Assembly (NCBI GenBank): GCA_027306785.1
Contig: DAHUZB010000013.1
Coordinates: 186,001 to 250,000, forward strand
Direction: 5' to 3'
Source: Vulcanimicrobiota bacterium
GTDB taxonomy: Bacteria; Vulcanimicrobiota; Vulcanimicrobiia; Vulcanimicrobiales; Vulcanimicrobiaceae
Length of the DNA: 64,000 bases
Shown in pieces: positions 28,636-38,858 of this stretch. Within the stretch, counting starts at the first letter, position 1, and every line of letters starts with the position of its first letter. The notes beneath the pieces are model-generated. The model did not search any database. It had not been told where the DNA came from and saw nothing but the letters and a program-made list of their open reading frames with translations. The position numbers and the translations under genes were made by a program.

Positions 28636-29055
28636 ATGTCCGACGAGCATCATCCTTCGCCCGTGGCGAGCCGCGTCCAACGCCTCGCCGAGTTCTTCGT
28701 CGAGACCGATCTGCTGCGTCTGCGCATCGAGCGCGAGGGCGAGGAGATCGAGCTCGGCCGCGCCGTGCTGCATCGCGAGCCGGTCCCGGAGCTCCCGAGC
28801 GATCTGACCGCGGACGCGCCGCCCGCGCGGCTCGACGCGATCAAGGCCGATCTCGTCGGGATCTTTCATCTCAGCCGTCCCGCGACCGCCGAAGGTGACC
28901 TGCTGGAATCGGATCGCGAACTTGCCTATATCGAGGCACTCGGCATCCGCAACCCGGTGCGCAGCCGCGGTGCCGGGCGGATCGCCGCGGTGCGGTGCGC
29001 CGACGGCGATGCCGTCGAATACGGCCAAGTGCTCTTCGAAATCGATCGCGGATAG
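28636..29055 (+). CDS. Biotin carboxyl carrier-like protein lacking the biotinylation lysine
   Basis: 139 residues, directly upstream of accC where accB normally sits. The N-terminal half resembles BCCP ([27 protein letters not shown]) and the C-terminal ~70 residues fold like a biotinyl domain ([35 protein letters not shown], then [13 protein letters not shown]). The biotin acceptor motif EAMK is replaced by EALG, with Gly103 at the lysine position, so it cannot be biotinylated. It may be a regulator like the plant BADC proteins, or a structural partner of AccC; a true AccB would lie elsewhere. Accepted with confidence as a family member, function inferred. Confidence 0.82.
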   Translation: MSDEHHPSPVASRVQRLAEFFVETDLLRLRIEREGEEIELGRAVLHREPVPELPSDLTADAPPARLDAIKADLVGIFHLSRPATAEGDLLESDRELAYIEALGIRNPVRSRGAGRIAAVRCADGDAVEYGQVLFEIDRG

Positions 29056-29066
29056 AGGGTTCCACC

Positions 29067-30431
<1,365 letters not shown>

Positions 30432-30435
30432 GCGC

Positions 30436-30843
30436 ATGCCTTCACGTCGTCAAGGGCGCGAACAGGCGCTGCAGTCGCTCTATGCCGTGGTCGTGGGACA
30501 TCGCGAACCGAGCGAGGCGGTGACCGAGATCGTCGGCGAGCGCGCCGACAGCGAGCACCGTGCCTTCGTGCGCGATCTCGTCTTCGGTACGCTCGAACGC
30601 GCCGCCGGGCTCGACGCGGTCCTCGCGCCGCGCCTCGAAGGCTGGACGGTCGAACGTTTGGCCACGATCGATCGTTTGATTCTCGAGATGGGAGTCTACG
30701 AATTGCAGGCGCATCCGGAGATGCCCGCCGCGGTCGTGATCAACGAAGCGGTCGAACTCGCCAAAAAATTCTCGACCGAAGAGTCGAACCGTTTCGTCAA
30801 CGGCGTCCTCAATGCCGTCGCGAAAGAAGTCTCGCGCCCGTAA
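30436..30843 (+). CDS. nusB: Transcription antitermination factor NusB
   Basis: RNA-binding helical protein that, with NusE (S10), acts in rRNA antitermination. 135 residues: SRRQGREQALQSLYA at the start, DLVFGTLERAAGLDAVLAPRLEGW in the centre and VINEAVELAKKFSTEESNRFVNGVLNAV at the end, all standard. 4 bp after accC. The class A PBP gene begins within its last 32 bases. Confidence 0.95.
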   Translation: MPSRRQGREQALQSLYAVVVGHREPSEAVTEIVGERADSEHRAFVRDLVFGTLERAAGLDAVLAPRLEGWTVERLATIDRLILEMGVYELQAHPEMPAAVVINEAVELAKKFSTEESNRFVNGVLNAVAKEVSRP

Positions 30844-32971
30844 GGGCATGCCGCGCGTGCTGCGCGGCGTGCTCGTCGGGTTCTTGTTGGTCGTGCTCTT
30901 CGGGGCCGGAACGGTCGCGGGGATCGTCGCCGCCTATTCGCGCAACCTGCCCGACATCAGCCGAATGGCCGACTACCAGCCGGCCAGCTCCACGCGCATC
31001 TTCGCCCGCGACGGCACGCTGCTCGCGTCGGTGTATAAAGAAAATCGGGTGTGGGTGCCGCTCTCGCACATCCCGCCGGTCGCGCGCGAGGCGGTGATCG
31101 CGAACGAAGATCACAATTTCTACTATCACCACGGCGTGGATTTCGGCGGTATCGCACGCGCGGCGATCGCCGATCTCACGCACCAGCAGTTCCAGGGCGC
31201 TTCGACGATCACGCAGCAGCTCGCGCGCAAGCTCTTTCTGAACGATCAGATCTCGATCTCGCGCAAGATCGAGGAAGCATTGCTCGCGATGGAGATCGAG
31301 CGGTACTACACCAAAGACGAGATCCTCGAACGCTATCTGAACATCGTCTATCTCGGGTCGGGTGCGTACGGCATCGATGCGGCGGCGCACACGTACTTCG
31401 GCGAGAGCGCCGAGAAGCTGAAGCTCAATCAAGCGGCGATGCTCGCGGGCGTGATCGCCGCGCCTTCGGATTACTCACCGTTCGTCAATCTCAAACTCGC
31501 GCGCGAACGCCAGCACCACGTGCTCGATCGCATGGTGGACAGCGGCTATATCACGCGCGCGCAGGCCGAGGCCGCGAAGACCGCCCCGCTCGGTCTCGTG
31601 AAGTATCGCGAACCGGGCCTGCAAGGCTATCTCTATCCCTACTACACCACCTACGTGATCGCACAGCTCGATAAGCTCTTCGGCACGCAGGCGGTGGAGG
31701 AGGGCGGACTGCAAGTCTACACCGCGCTCGACACGCACATGCAGCAGCTCGCGCAGGATGCGGTGACGTGGGGGATCTCGCGGGCGAAGGCCGAGGGGAT
31801 CAACGCGCACGAAGCCGCGCTCGTGGCAATCGAGCCGAAGACCGGCCAGATCGTGGCGATGGTCGGCGGCGACGGATTCTCGCTCGCCAATCAGTTCAAT
31901 CGCGCCTGGCAGGCACGCCGCCAGCCCGGTTCGTCGTTCAAAGCCTACGTGTACACGGCCGCGATCGACTCGGGTATTCCCGCAAGCACGGAGATCGACG
32001 ATACGCGCGTCGGCTATCCGATGGGCGACGGGACGACGTGGTACCCGCAGGACGATGACGGGCGCTACATGGGCCCGATCACGCTGCGTCGCGCGCTCGC
32101 GCTCTCGCGCAATATCGTGGCCGTGAAGCTCGCCGATCGCGTGGGGCTCGACAAAATCATCCGCTACGCGCATCGGATGGGTGTCACCGCGCCGCTCGAA
32201 CCGAATCTTTCGCTCGCGCTCGGATCGTCGGTCGTATCGCCGCTCGATCAGGCGTCGGGATACGCGACGCTCGCCGATCAGGGCATTCACGTGGATCCCA
32301 CGGCGATTCGCCTCGTGAAGGACTCGCTCGGCAACACCGTGCTCGACAATCAATACCCGCAATCGACCGAAGTCGTGAGCGCGGGTACCGCGTACATCGT
32401 GACCTCGATGCTCGAAGACGTGATCAAGTACGGAACGGGCTATCCCAATGCGATCATCGGGCGTCCCGCCGCGGGCAAGACCGGCACGACCTCGGATTTT
32501 CGCGACGCCTGGTTCGTCGGCTACACGCCGGATCTCGTCACCGCGGTCTGGCTCGGCAACGACAACTACTCGCGCATGAACGAATCGTACGGCGGTGACA
32601 TTCCCGCGCGTATTTGGGCGCGTTTCATGCGCGGCGCGCTCGCGAAGGTGCCCAAACACGACTTCCCGTTCCCGAGCGACGAAGTGGTCAAGGTGCGCAC
32701 GTGCTCGGGCGGCGTGGAGTACTATCTCACCGGCACGCAGCCGAGCGACGGCTGTGCGAAGCCGCTCGCCGCTTCGACGAGCGCGCCTTCGAGCGCGCCC
32801 GATCCGAGCGCCTCGCCCGCCGCGAGCGTCGCCCCGGTGCAGACGGTGGCGCCGCAGGGTACCCAGCCGCCGGACTCCGTCGGCGACGGCACGACCTACG
32901 TTCCGCTCGGCGGCCCGACCGGCGCGCCGCGCGCCGCCCCGAAGACCACCCCCTCCGCACGGCCGCGGTGA
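30812..32971 (+). CDS. Class A penicillin-binding protein 1A-like
   Basis: Bifunctional peptidoglycan glycosyltransferase/transpeptidase of 719 residues. Basic N-terminus (PSRKKSRARKG), one TM anchor (about 18-40), GT51 domain with IANEDHNFYYHHGVDFGGI (catalytic Glu) and GASTITQQLARKLFL, then a transpeptidase domain with RQPGSSFKAYVYTAA (SxxK), ALSRNIVAVKL (SxN) and AGKTGTTSDFRDAWFVGY (KTG). A Ser/Ala/Pro-rich tail of about 75 residues ends the protein. ATG 30812 gives the basic segment expected before the anchor; ATG 30848 is the alternative. Confidence 0.95.
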   Translation: MPSRKKSRARKGMPRVLRGVLVGFLLVVLFGAGTVAGIVAAYSRNLPDISRMADYQPASSTRIFARDGTLLASVYKENRVWVPLSHIPPVAREAVIANEDHNFYYHHGVDFGGIARAAIADLTHQQFQGASTITQQLARKLFLNDQISISRKIEEALLAMEIERYYTKDEILERYLNIVYLGSGAYGIDAAAHTYFGESAEKLKLNQAAMLAGVIAAPSDYSPFVNLKLARERQHHVLDRMVDSGYITRAQAEAAKTAPLGLVKYREPGLQGYLYPYYTTYVIAQLDKLFGTQAVEEGGLQVYTALDTHMQQLAQDAVTWGISRAKAEGINAHEAALVAIEPKTGQIVAMVGGDGFSLANQFNRAWQARRQPGSSFKAYVYTAAIDSGIPASTEIDDTRVGYPMGDGTTWYPQDDDGRYMGPITLRRALALSRNIVAVKLADRVGLDKIIRYAHRMGVTAPLEPNLSLALGSSVVSPLDQASGYATLADQGIHVDPTAIRLVKDSLGNTVLDNQYPQSTEVVSAGTAYIVTSMLEDVIKYGTGYPNAIIGRPAAGKTGTTSDFRDAWFVGYTPDLVTAVWLGNDNYSRMNESYGGDIPARIWARFMRGALAKVPKHDFPFPSDEVVKVRTCSGGVEYYLTGTQPSDGCAKPLAASTSAPSSAPDPSASPAASVAPVQTVAPQGTQPPDSVGDGTTYVPLGGPTGAPRAAPKTTPSARPR

Positions 32972-34317
32972 TGCGCGCGCTTCCGCCGAACGTCACGGTT
33001 CGTACGGTCGCGGAGTTCACGAACGGTCTCGCGCGCTGGTTCGAGAATCAGTCCGCCTTCAAAAATGCCGCGATCTCGGGCGAGATCTCCGGCACGAAGA
33101 CGATCAGCGGCGGACACCGCACCTTCACGCTCAAGGATCGCGGCGGCGTACTCTCGTGCATCGTCTGGCAGAGCACGCTCGCGCGGCTTCCCGCGCTTAC
33201 CGACGGGATGGTCGTCGTCGCGCTCGGGACGGTGAAGCTCTATCGCGAGCGCAGCGGCTATCAACTCGTCGTCGACGACGTGGTGCTCGCGGGCGGCGTC
33301 GGCGCGCTCTTCGCGCAACTCGAAGAACTGCGCGAGCGCTTTCGCGGCGAAGGACTCTTCGCCGATGCGCGCAAGCGGGCGATCCCGCGCTTCGTGCATC
33401 ACGTCGCGCTCGTCTCGTCGGAGGGGAGCGACGCGTCGAAAGATTTTCTGCACACGTTGCGCACCAAGGCGCCGTTCGTGCGGGTCTCGTTCGTGAAGAC
33501 GCGCGTGCAGGGCGTCGGCGCCGAACTCGAGATCGCGCGCGCGATCGACGATGCGGTGCGCGTGCGGCCCGACGTGCTCGTGCTCACGCGCGGCGGCGGC
33601 TCCTTCGAAGATCGCTTTCCGTTCAATCTGGAGCCGGTGGTGCGCGCGATCGTGCGCTCGTCGATTCCGGTGGTGACGGCGATCGGCCATCAGGAGGATC
33701 ATCACCTGGCCGACGACGCGGCCGACGCGACCTTCGGCACGCCCTCGAAAGCGGCCGAGGCGATCGCGGCGCCGTGGGTGGCGGTGACCGATCGTATCGC
33801 GGTTGCGCAGCGCGATCTCAACCGCGCGATGCGTACGCTGCTCGGCACCCGCTCCCAAACGGTGCACGCGCGCGGGCTCGCGCTCGATGCGACGCTGCAG
33901 ACGCGGGTCGCGGCGCTCGCACGCCGCTTCCACGATCTGGAGCGCAGGCTCAACGCGCAGAATCCGCAGGCGCGCATCGCACAGCGGCAGCAGCGCTTCG
34001 CGGGGATGCGCGCGCGGCTCGACGCGGTGCCCACGCGCCTACTGCAGATGTGGCGCGCTCGGCTCGATCCGCAGTCCGCGCGGCTCGACGTCGCGGTCGC
34101 GCGGACCCGCGAGCGGGCGGCGCACGCCTTCACGGTCTCCTCGGCGCGCTTGGATGCGGCCGATCCCAACCTGCCGCTCGCGCGCGGCTACGCGATGATC
34201 CTGCGCGGCGGCACCGTGGTGCGCGCCGCGAACGAACTCGCGCCCGGCGATGCGATTCGCGCCCGCCTCGGGCACGGGACGGTCGATGCCCGCGTCGAAG
34301 CGGTGCACGATGAGTAA
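32971..34317 (+). CDS. xseA: Exodeoxyribonuclease VII large subunit
   Basis: Catalytic subunit of single-strand-specific exonuclease VII. 448 residues: OB-fold N-terminal domain (TVRTVAEFTNGLARWFENQ, AAISGEISGTKTISGGHRTFTLKD), catalytic domain (VLVLTRGGGSFEDRFPFN, VVTAIGHQEDHHLADDAADATFGTPSKAAE) and a long helical C-terminal region ending DPNLPLARGYAMILRGG. ATG 32971 overlaps the PBP stop (TGATG). Overlaps xseB by 8 bp. Confidence 0.95.
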   Translation: MRALPPNVTVRTVAEFTNGLARWFENQSAFKNAAISGEISGTKTISGGHRTFTLKDRGGVLSCIVWQSTLARLPALTDGMVVVALGTVKLYRERSGYQLVVDDVVLAGGVGALFAQLEELRERFRGEGLFADARKRAIPRFVHHVALVSSEGSDASKDFLHTLRTKAPFVRVSFVKTRVQGVGAELEIARAIDDAVRVRPDVLVLTRGGGSFEDRFPFNLEPVVRAIVRSSIPVVTAIGHQEDHHLADDAADATFGTPSKAAEAIAAPWVAVTDRIAVAQRDLNRAMRTLLGTRSQTVHARGLALDATLQTRVAALARRFHDLERRLNAQNPQARIAQRQQRFAGMRARLDAVPTRLLQMWRARLDPQSARLDVAVARTRERAAHAFTVSSARLDAADPNLPLARGYAMILRGGTVVRAANELAPGDAIRARLGHGTVDARVEAVHDE

Positions 34318-34516
34318 CGGTGTTCCGTCGACCTTCGAAGCGAAACTCGAACGCATCGATGCGATCGTGAAGGAGCTCGAGAGCGGCAGCGTCGAGCTCG
34401 ATCGCGCGATCGAGCTCTTCAAAGAAGGGAAAGAACTGACGCGCGAGTGTGAGACGCTGTTGCGCGTTGCGCAAGAGCAGGTCGATCGCGCGATGAACGA
34501 CGCGCCCACCGCGTAG
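34310..34516 (+). CDS. xseB: Exodeoxyribonuclease VII small subunit
   Basis: 68-residue helical-hairpin subunit of exonuclease VII. The family core FEAKLERIDAIVKELESGSVELDRAIELFKEG is complete, followed by a second helix. ATG 34310 lies inside the end of xseA, implying translational coupling. Confidence 0.95.
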   Translation: MSNGVPSTFEAKLERIDAIVKELESGSVELDRAIELFKEGKELTRECETLLRVAQEQVDRAMNDAPTA

Positions 34517-34522
34517 AGCGCG

Positions 34523-35305
34523 ATGGCCGAGCGTCTCGATGAGGTCGTCGCGGCGCGCACCGGCATGACGCGTTCGCAGGCGCGCAGCCTGATCATGGAA
34601 GGGCGCGTGCGCGTCAACGGCAGTCCCGCGACCAAAGCCGGTCAGAACGTGCGCCCCGACGCCGAGATCGCGATCGACGAGCCGCGCCGTTTCGTGAGCC
34701 GCGGCGGCGAGAAGCTCGATCGCGCGCTCGATGCATTCGGCGTGGATGCGCGCGAGATACGCGCGCTCGATGTCGGCGCGTCGACCGGCGGCTTCACCGA
34801 CTGCCTGCTGCAGCGCGGCGCCGCGCACGTGACCGCGGTCGACGTGGGGTACGGTCAGCTCGATTGGAAGCTGCGCACCGATAAGCGCGTGCTCGTGATG
34901 GAGCGCACCAACTTTCGCAATCTGCCCGACGATGCGTTCGCGGAGCCGTTTGCGCTGATCGTGATCGACACGTCCTTCATCTCGCTGCGCACGATCCTCG
35001 CGCGTGCCCGCGGCTATCTGCGCGCGGACGGCCGCATCGTCGCGCTCGTCAAGCCGCAATTCGAAGCGGGGCGCGAACGGCTCGGCGCGGGCGGTGTGGT
35101 GCGCGATCCCGCCGTTCATCGCGCGATCCTGCGCGAAGTGCGCGACGCCGCCGTCGAACTCGGCCTCGCGATGGTCGCGCTCGTCGCCTCGCCACTGCTC
35201 GGCCCGGCCGGTAACCGCGAGTTCCTGGCGGAGTTCGTGCCGTGCGGCGTCGCGATCCCCGACGAACGGATCGACGCCGTCGTCGGCGAAGGGTCCGCAT
35301 CATGA
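34523..35305 (+). CDS. tlyA: TlyA family rRNA 2'-O-methyltransferase
   Basis: S4-domain RNA-binding N-terminus (RLDEVVAARTGMTRSQARSLIMEGRVRVNG) fused to an FtsJ-type SAM methyltransferase (RALDVGASTGGFTDCLLQ, VTAVDVGYGQLDWKLR, VIDTSFISLRTIL, VALVKPQFEAGRE). In mycobacteria TlyA methylates 16S and 23S rRNA cytidines and affects capreomycin sensitivity. 260 residues. The xseA-xseB-tlyA-nadK-recN order is a conserved Gram-positive-type cluster. Confidence 0.95.
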   Translation: MAERLDEVVAARTGMTRSQARSLIMEGRVRVNGSPATKAGQNVRPDAEIAIDEPRRFVSRGGEKLDRALDAFGVDAREIRALDVGASTGGFTDCLLQRGAAHVTAVDVGYGQLDWKLRTDKRVLVMERTNFRNLPDDAFAEPFALIVIDTSFISLRTILARARGYLRADGRIVALVKPQFEAGRERLGAGGVVRDPAVHRAILREVRDAAVELGLAMVALVASPLLGPAGNREFLAEFVPCGVAIPDERIDAVVGEGSAS

Positions 35306-36174
35306 CCAAGCTCGCCATCGAGCGCAAGACGATCACGCTCTACGTCGATACCAATCGCGAGACCGCGCGCGCGCTCGCCGCGGAGATCGCCGCGTCGTTC
35401 CGTGCGGGCGGCTACGATATCGCCGTATGGAAAGGGCAGCACGCGCTCGCGCATCTGGCGAGCGACGGCGTGCGGGCCGAAGACGCGAGCCTCTTCATCA
35501 CCGTCGGCGGCGACGGCACGCTGCTGCGAGCGGCTCGGGTTGCGACCGAGCTCGACGCGCCGCTGCTCGGCATCAACACCGGGCGCCTGGGTTTCCTTAC
35601 CGAACTCGACCAAGGCGATCCGCGCATCGCGCATCTGCCCGCGCTCGTCGATGAAGGCCTCTTCGTGGAAGAGCGCATCGCGCTCGAGGCCGAGTACGCG
35701 GGACGCACCTACTTCGCGCTCAACGACGTCGTCGTGCGCAAGGGCGACGTCTCGCGCATCGTGCCGTTCAGTCTGAGCCTCGATAGCGAGCACATCGCCG
35801 ACATTCCGGCCGACGGTATCTGCGTCGCGACGCCGACCGGGTCGACCGCGTACTTCCTTTCGGCGGGCGGTTCGATCATCTCGCCGCGCGTCGACGCCTT
35901 CGGCATCGTGCCGCTCCTGCCGCACACGCTCTTCTCGCGTCCGCTGATCGTGCCCGCTTCGTCGCGGATCGAGATCGGCTGCGATTCCGAGGTCGCGCAC
36001 GCGCATCTGGAGTGCGACGGCGACGTGCTCGCGGAGATCGGCCCGAATACCTCGGTCAGCGTGCGTCGCCACCCCAAGCGCGTGCGCTTCGCGCGCGTCT
36101 CCAGGCTGCGCTTCTTCGAGCGGCTCGAGCAGAAGATGCGCTGGGGTGTTTCCATCAAGGCCGCCGGTCGGTAA
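35302..36174 (+). CDS. nadK: NAD kinase
   Basis: Phosphorylates NAD to NADP. 290 residues with FITVGGDGTLLRAAR (GGDG catalytic loop), LGINTGRLGFLTEL, FALNDVVVRKGDVSRI, DGICVATPTGSTAYFLSAGG and a C-terminal RPLIVPASSRIEI. ATG 35302 overlaps the tlyA stop by 4 bp. Confidence 0.96.
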   Translation: MTKLAIERKTITLYVDTNRETARALAAEIAASFRAGGYDIAVWKGQHALAHLASDGVRAEDASLFITVGGDGTLLRAARVATELDAPLLGINTGRLGFLTELDQGDPRIAHLPALVDEGLFVEERIALEAEYAGRTYFALNDVVVRKGDVSRIVPFSLSLDSEHIADIPADGICVATPTGSTAYFLSAGGSIISPRVDAFGIVPLLPHTLFSRPLIVPASSRIEIGCDSEVAHAHLECDGDVLAEIGPNTSVSVRRHPKRVRFARVSRLRFFERLEQKMRWGVSIKAAGR

Positions 36175-36192
36175 CGAACGCGCGAAAGCACC

Positions 36193-37869
36193 ATGCTGCG
36201 ACGACTTGAGATCAGCGAGTATGCCCTGATCGCGCACGCGGAGATCGCGTTCGCCGACGGCGCCACGATCTTCACCGGCGAGACGGGCTCCGGAAAGACG
36301 ATGATCCTCGGGGCGCTCGCTTGCGTGCTCGGCGCGCGCGTCAGCGCCGACGTGGTGCGGCGCGGTGCGGCGCGTGCGCGCGTGACGCTCACCTTCGATC
36401 CCGACGAGGGCCTGCGCGCGCGTCTGGCCGCCGACGGTTTCGAGCTCGATCCCGACGAGGATGCGACGATCGTGCGCGAGGTGAACGAGGCCGGAAAATC
36501 GAGCGTGCGCGTGAACGGACGTCCGGCGACCGCAAGCTACGTGCGCGAGATCGGCGAGCGGATCGCGGAGATCGTGGGTCAGCACGAGGCGCAGCGCCTG
36601 CTTGCGCCCGCCTATCATCTGGAACTGCTCGATCGCTTCGGCGGCGCGGAGGCCGCCGCCGCGCGCGACGAGGTCGCCGCCGCGCACCTGCGCGCGAGCG
36701 AGTGCGCGCGCGAGCTGGAGGCCCTGCACGGCGACGAACGCGCCGCGCGCCGTCGGTACGACGACGCGCGTTTTGCGCTCGACGAGATCGACGACGCCGC
36801 CCCCGAACCCGACGAAGACACGCGCCTGAGCGAGCGGCGGCGCTTTCTCGACAACGTGGAGCGGATCGCGAACGCGCTGCGCACCGCGCACGAAGCGCTC
36901 GCAGGCGACGATGCGGGCGCGGGCGGTGCGCTCGGCGTTGCGAGCGCGGCGCTCGACGGGATCGCGTCGATCGGGGCGGAGTTGCGCGAGATGGCGGCGC
37001 AGGCCGCCGCGCTGCAGAGCGAGGCGAACGAACTCGCGGCGCGCCTGGTGCGCGAGCTCGATACGACCGAGTTCGATCCCGCCGAGTTGGAAGCCATCAA
37101 CGCGCGGCTCGACGTGCTCGATCGCCTGAAACGCAAGTACGGCGACACGCTGCACGCGGTGCTCGCGCACGCGGAGTCGGCGCGCGAGATCGTCGCCCGC
37201 TTCGAATCGCGCGATGAGCTCGTCGCGCAGGCCCGCGCCGCGCTCGCCGCCGCCGAGGGCGACCTTGCGGAGGCGGCCGCGCGGCTGACCGCGATCCGCG
37301 CGGATGCCGGTACGACGCTCTCCGCGGCGGTGGCCGACGAACTGCGCGATCTCGCACTCGGATCGGCGCGCTTTGCCGTGGCGTTCGCGCCGCGCGAGCG
37401 TATCGCCGTTGACGGCGCCGAGAGCGCGGAGTTCACCTTCGCCGCGAACGCAGGCGAAACGCTGCGCCCGCTCGTACGCGTGGCCTCGGGCGGCGAACTT
37501 TCGCGCGTGCTGCTCGCGCTCGTCGTGGTGCTCGCCGCGGCGCGCGAACGCACGGCGCTCGTCTTCGATGAGATCGATGCGGGGATCGGCGGTGCGACCG
37601 CGACCGCGGTCGGCACGCGGCTTGCGCGTCTCGCGCGCGGCGGACAGGTTGCGTGCGTCACGCATCTCGCGCAGCTCGCCACCTGGGCCGACCGCCACTA
37701 CGTGCTCGAAAAACGTGAGGCGGCGGGCGCGACGACGATCGGCATTCGCGAGATCGAAGGCGACGAAGCGCGCGCCGCCGAGCTCGCGCGCATGCTCTCG
37801 GGTGAGGCGCACGACGCCGCCCTCGAACACGCGCGCACGCTGCTGCGGCAGGCCGCCGCCGCGCGATGA
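36193..37869 (+). CDS. recN: DNA repair protein RecN
   Basis: SMC-like ATPase in double-strand-break repair. 558 residues: N-terminal RRLEISEYALIAHAEIAF and Walker A FTGETGSGKTMILGAL, signature EIVGQHEAQRLLAPAYHLELLDRFGG, two long helical coiled-coil arms rich in Ala/Arg/Glu (about 160-370), then VASGGELSRVLLAL (ABC signature), VFDEIDAGIGGATATAVG (Walker B) and CVTHLAQLATWADRHY. No LexA box is visible in its short upstream gap; it follows nadK by 18 bp. Confidence 0.96.
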   Translation: MLRRLEISEYALIAHAEIAFADGATIFTGETGSGKTMILGALACVLGARVSADVVRRGAARARVTLTFDPDEGLRARLAADGFELDPDEDATIVREVNEAGKSSVRVNGRPATASYVREIGERIAEIVGQHEAQRLLAPAYHLELLDRFGGAEAAAARDEVAAAHLRASECARELEALHGDERAARRRYDDARFALDEIDDAAPEPDEDTRLSERRRFLDNVERIANALRTAHEALAGDDAGAGGALGVASAALDGIASIGAELREMAAQAAALQSEANELAARLVRELDTTEFDPAELEAINARLDVLDRLKRKYGDTLHAVLAHAESAREIVARFESRDELVAQARAALAAAEGDLAEAAARLTAIRADAGTTLSAAVADELRDLALGSARFAVAFAPRERIAVDGAESAEFTFAANAGETLRPLVRVASGGELSRVLLALVVVLAAARERTALVFDEIDAGIGGATATAVGTRLARLARGGQVACVTHLAQLATWADRHYVLEKREAAGATTIGIREIEGDEARAAELARMLSGEAHDAALEHARTLLRQAAAAR

Positions 37870-38783
37870 AGATCCCGCGCGACCGCGATGCGGCGACGGT
37901 CGCGATCGGACGCAAACGCCTCGCCCTGACCAACCTGCGTAAAGTCTTTTTTCCCGAACTCGCGCTCACCAAAGGCGACCTGCTGCAATACTATGCCGAC
38001 GTCGCGCCGGTGCTGCTGCCGCACGTGCGCGATCGCGCGATGGTGATGAAGCGCTATCCGCACGGAGCGACGGGCGAGTTCTTTTTCATGAAGCGTACGC
38101 CGTCGCCGCATCCCGACTGGCTCGAGACCTGCACGCTGCGGCACGGCGCGAGCACGATCGCGTTTCCGATGATCAACGATCTCGCCGCGCTGCTGTGGAT
38201 CGTGAATCTGGGCTGCATCGATCTCAATCCGTGGTACGCCCGCTGCGACGACCCGGATCGTCCCGATTACGTGCACTTCGATCTCGACCCCGGCGACGCA
38301 CCGTTCGCGGCGGTACGCGAGACGGCGCTCGTGATCCGCGACGGCCTCGCCGGATTACGCATGCACGCGTACGCCAAGACCTCGGGCTCGCAGGGCATCC
38401 ACGTGTACGTGCCGATCGTGCGCGGTCCGACGCAGCGCGAGGTGTGGGAGTTCGCCAAAGCCTTCGCACTGGCGCTCGCCAAGAGCGAGCCCGAGCTCGT
38501 GACGATCGAGTACCGCAAGGAGAAGCGCCCGCGCGGCCGCGTGCTCGTCGACTACAATCAGAATCGCAGCGGCGCCACGCTCGCGAGCGTCTACTCGGTG
38601 CGCCCGACCGCGCACGCGAGCGTCTCCGCGCCGGTCACCTGGGACGAACTCGAAGGCGGAATCGAGATCGACGACTTTCGCATGGAGACGATGCCCGCGC
38701 GCATCGCGGCACTCGGCGACCTGTGGAAGCCGATCGCCGCGGCGCGCGGCCGCTTCGATCTCGCGCGGTTGCTCGCTCCATAG
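37866..38783 (+). CDS. LigD-type polymerase/primase domain protein (NHEJ)
   Basis: Stand-alone polymerase domain of the archaeo-eukaryotic primase family found in bacterial LigD. 305 residues: LTNLRKVFFPELALTKGDLLQYYADVAPVLLPH, MVMKRYPHGATGEFFFMKR, DYVHFDLDPGDAPF (catalytic D-x-D), KTSGSQGIHVYVPI, and RVLVDYNQNRSGATLASVYSVR. It would fill gaps and add nucleotides during non-homologous end joining. ATG 37866 overlaps the recN stop. The ligase domain is a separate gene 75 bp downstream; no Ku gene is seen here. Confidence 0.92.
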   Translation: MKIPRDRDAATVAIGRKRLALTNLRKVFFPELALTKGDLLQYYADVAPVLLPHVRDRAMVMKRYPHGATGEFFFMKRTPSPHPDWLETCTLRHGASTIAFPMINDLAALLWIVNLGCIDLNPWYARCDDPDRPDYVHFDLDPGDAPFAAVRETALVIRDGLAGLRMHAYAKTSGSQGIHVYVPIVRGPTQREVWEFAKAFALALAKSEPELVTIEYRKEKRPRGRVLVDYNQNRSGATLASVYSVRPTAHASVSAPVTWDELEGGIEIDDFRMETMPARIAALGDLWKPIAAARGRFDLARLLAP

Positions 38784-38858
38784 GGTCGCCTTGCACGCAT
38801 CGCGTGGGACGAACGCCTCTAAGGCGCGCGCGCTGCGGCGGCTACCATCGGAGACACG

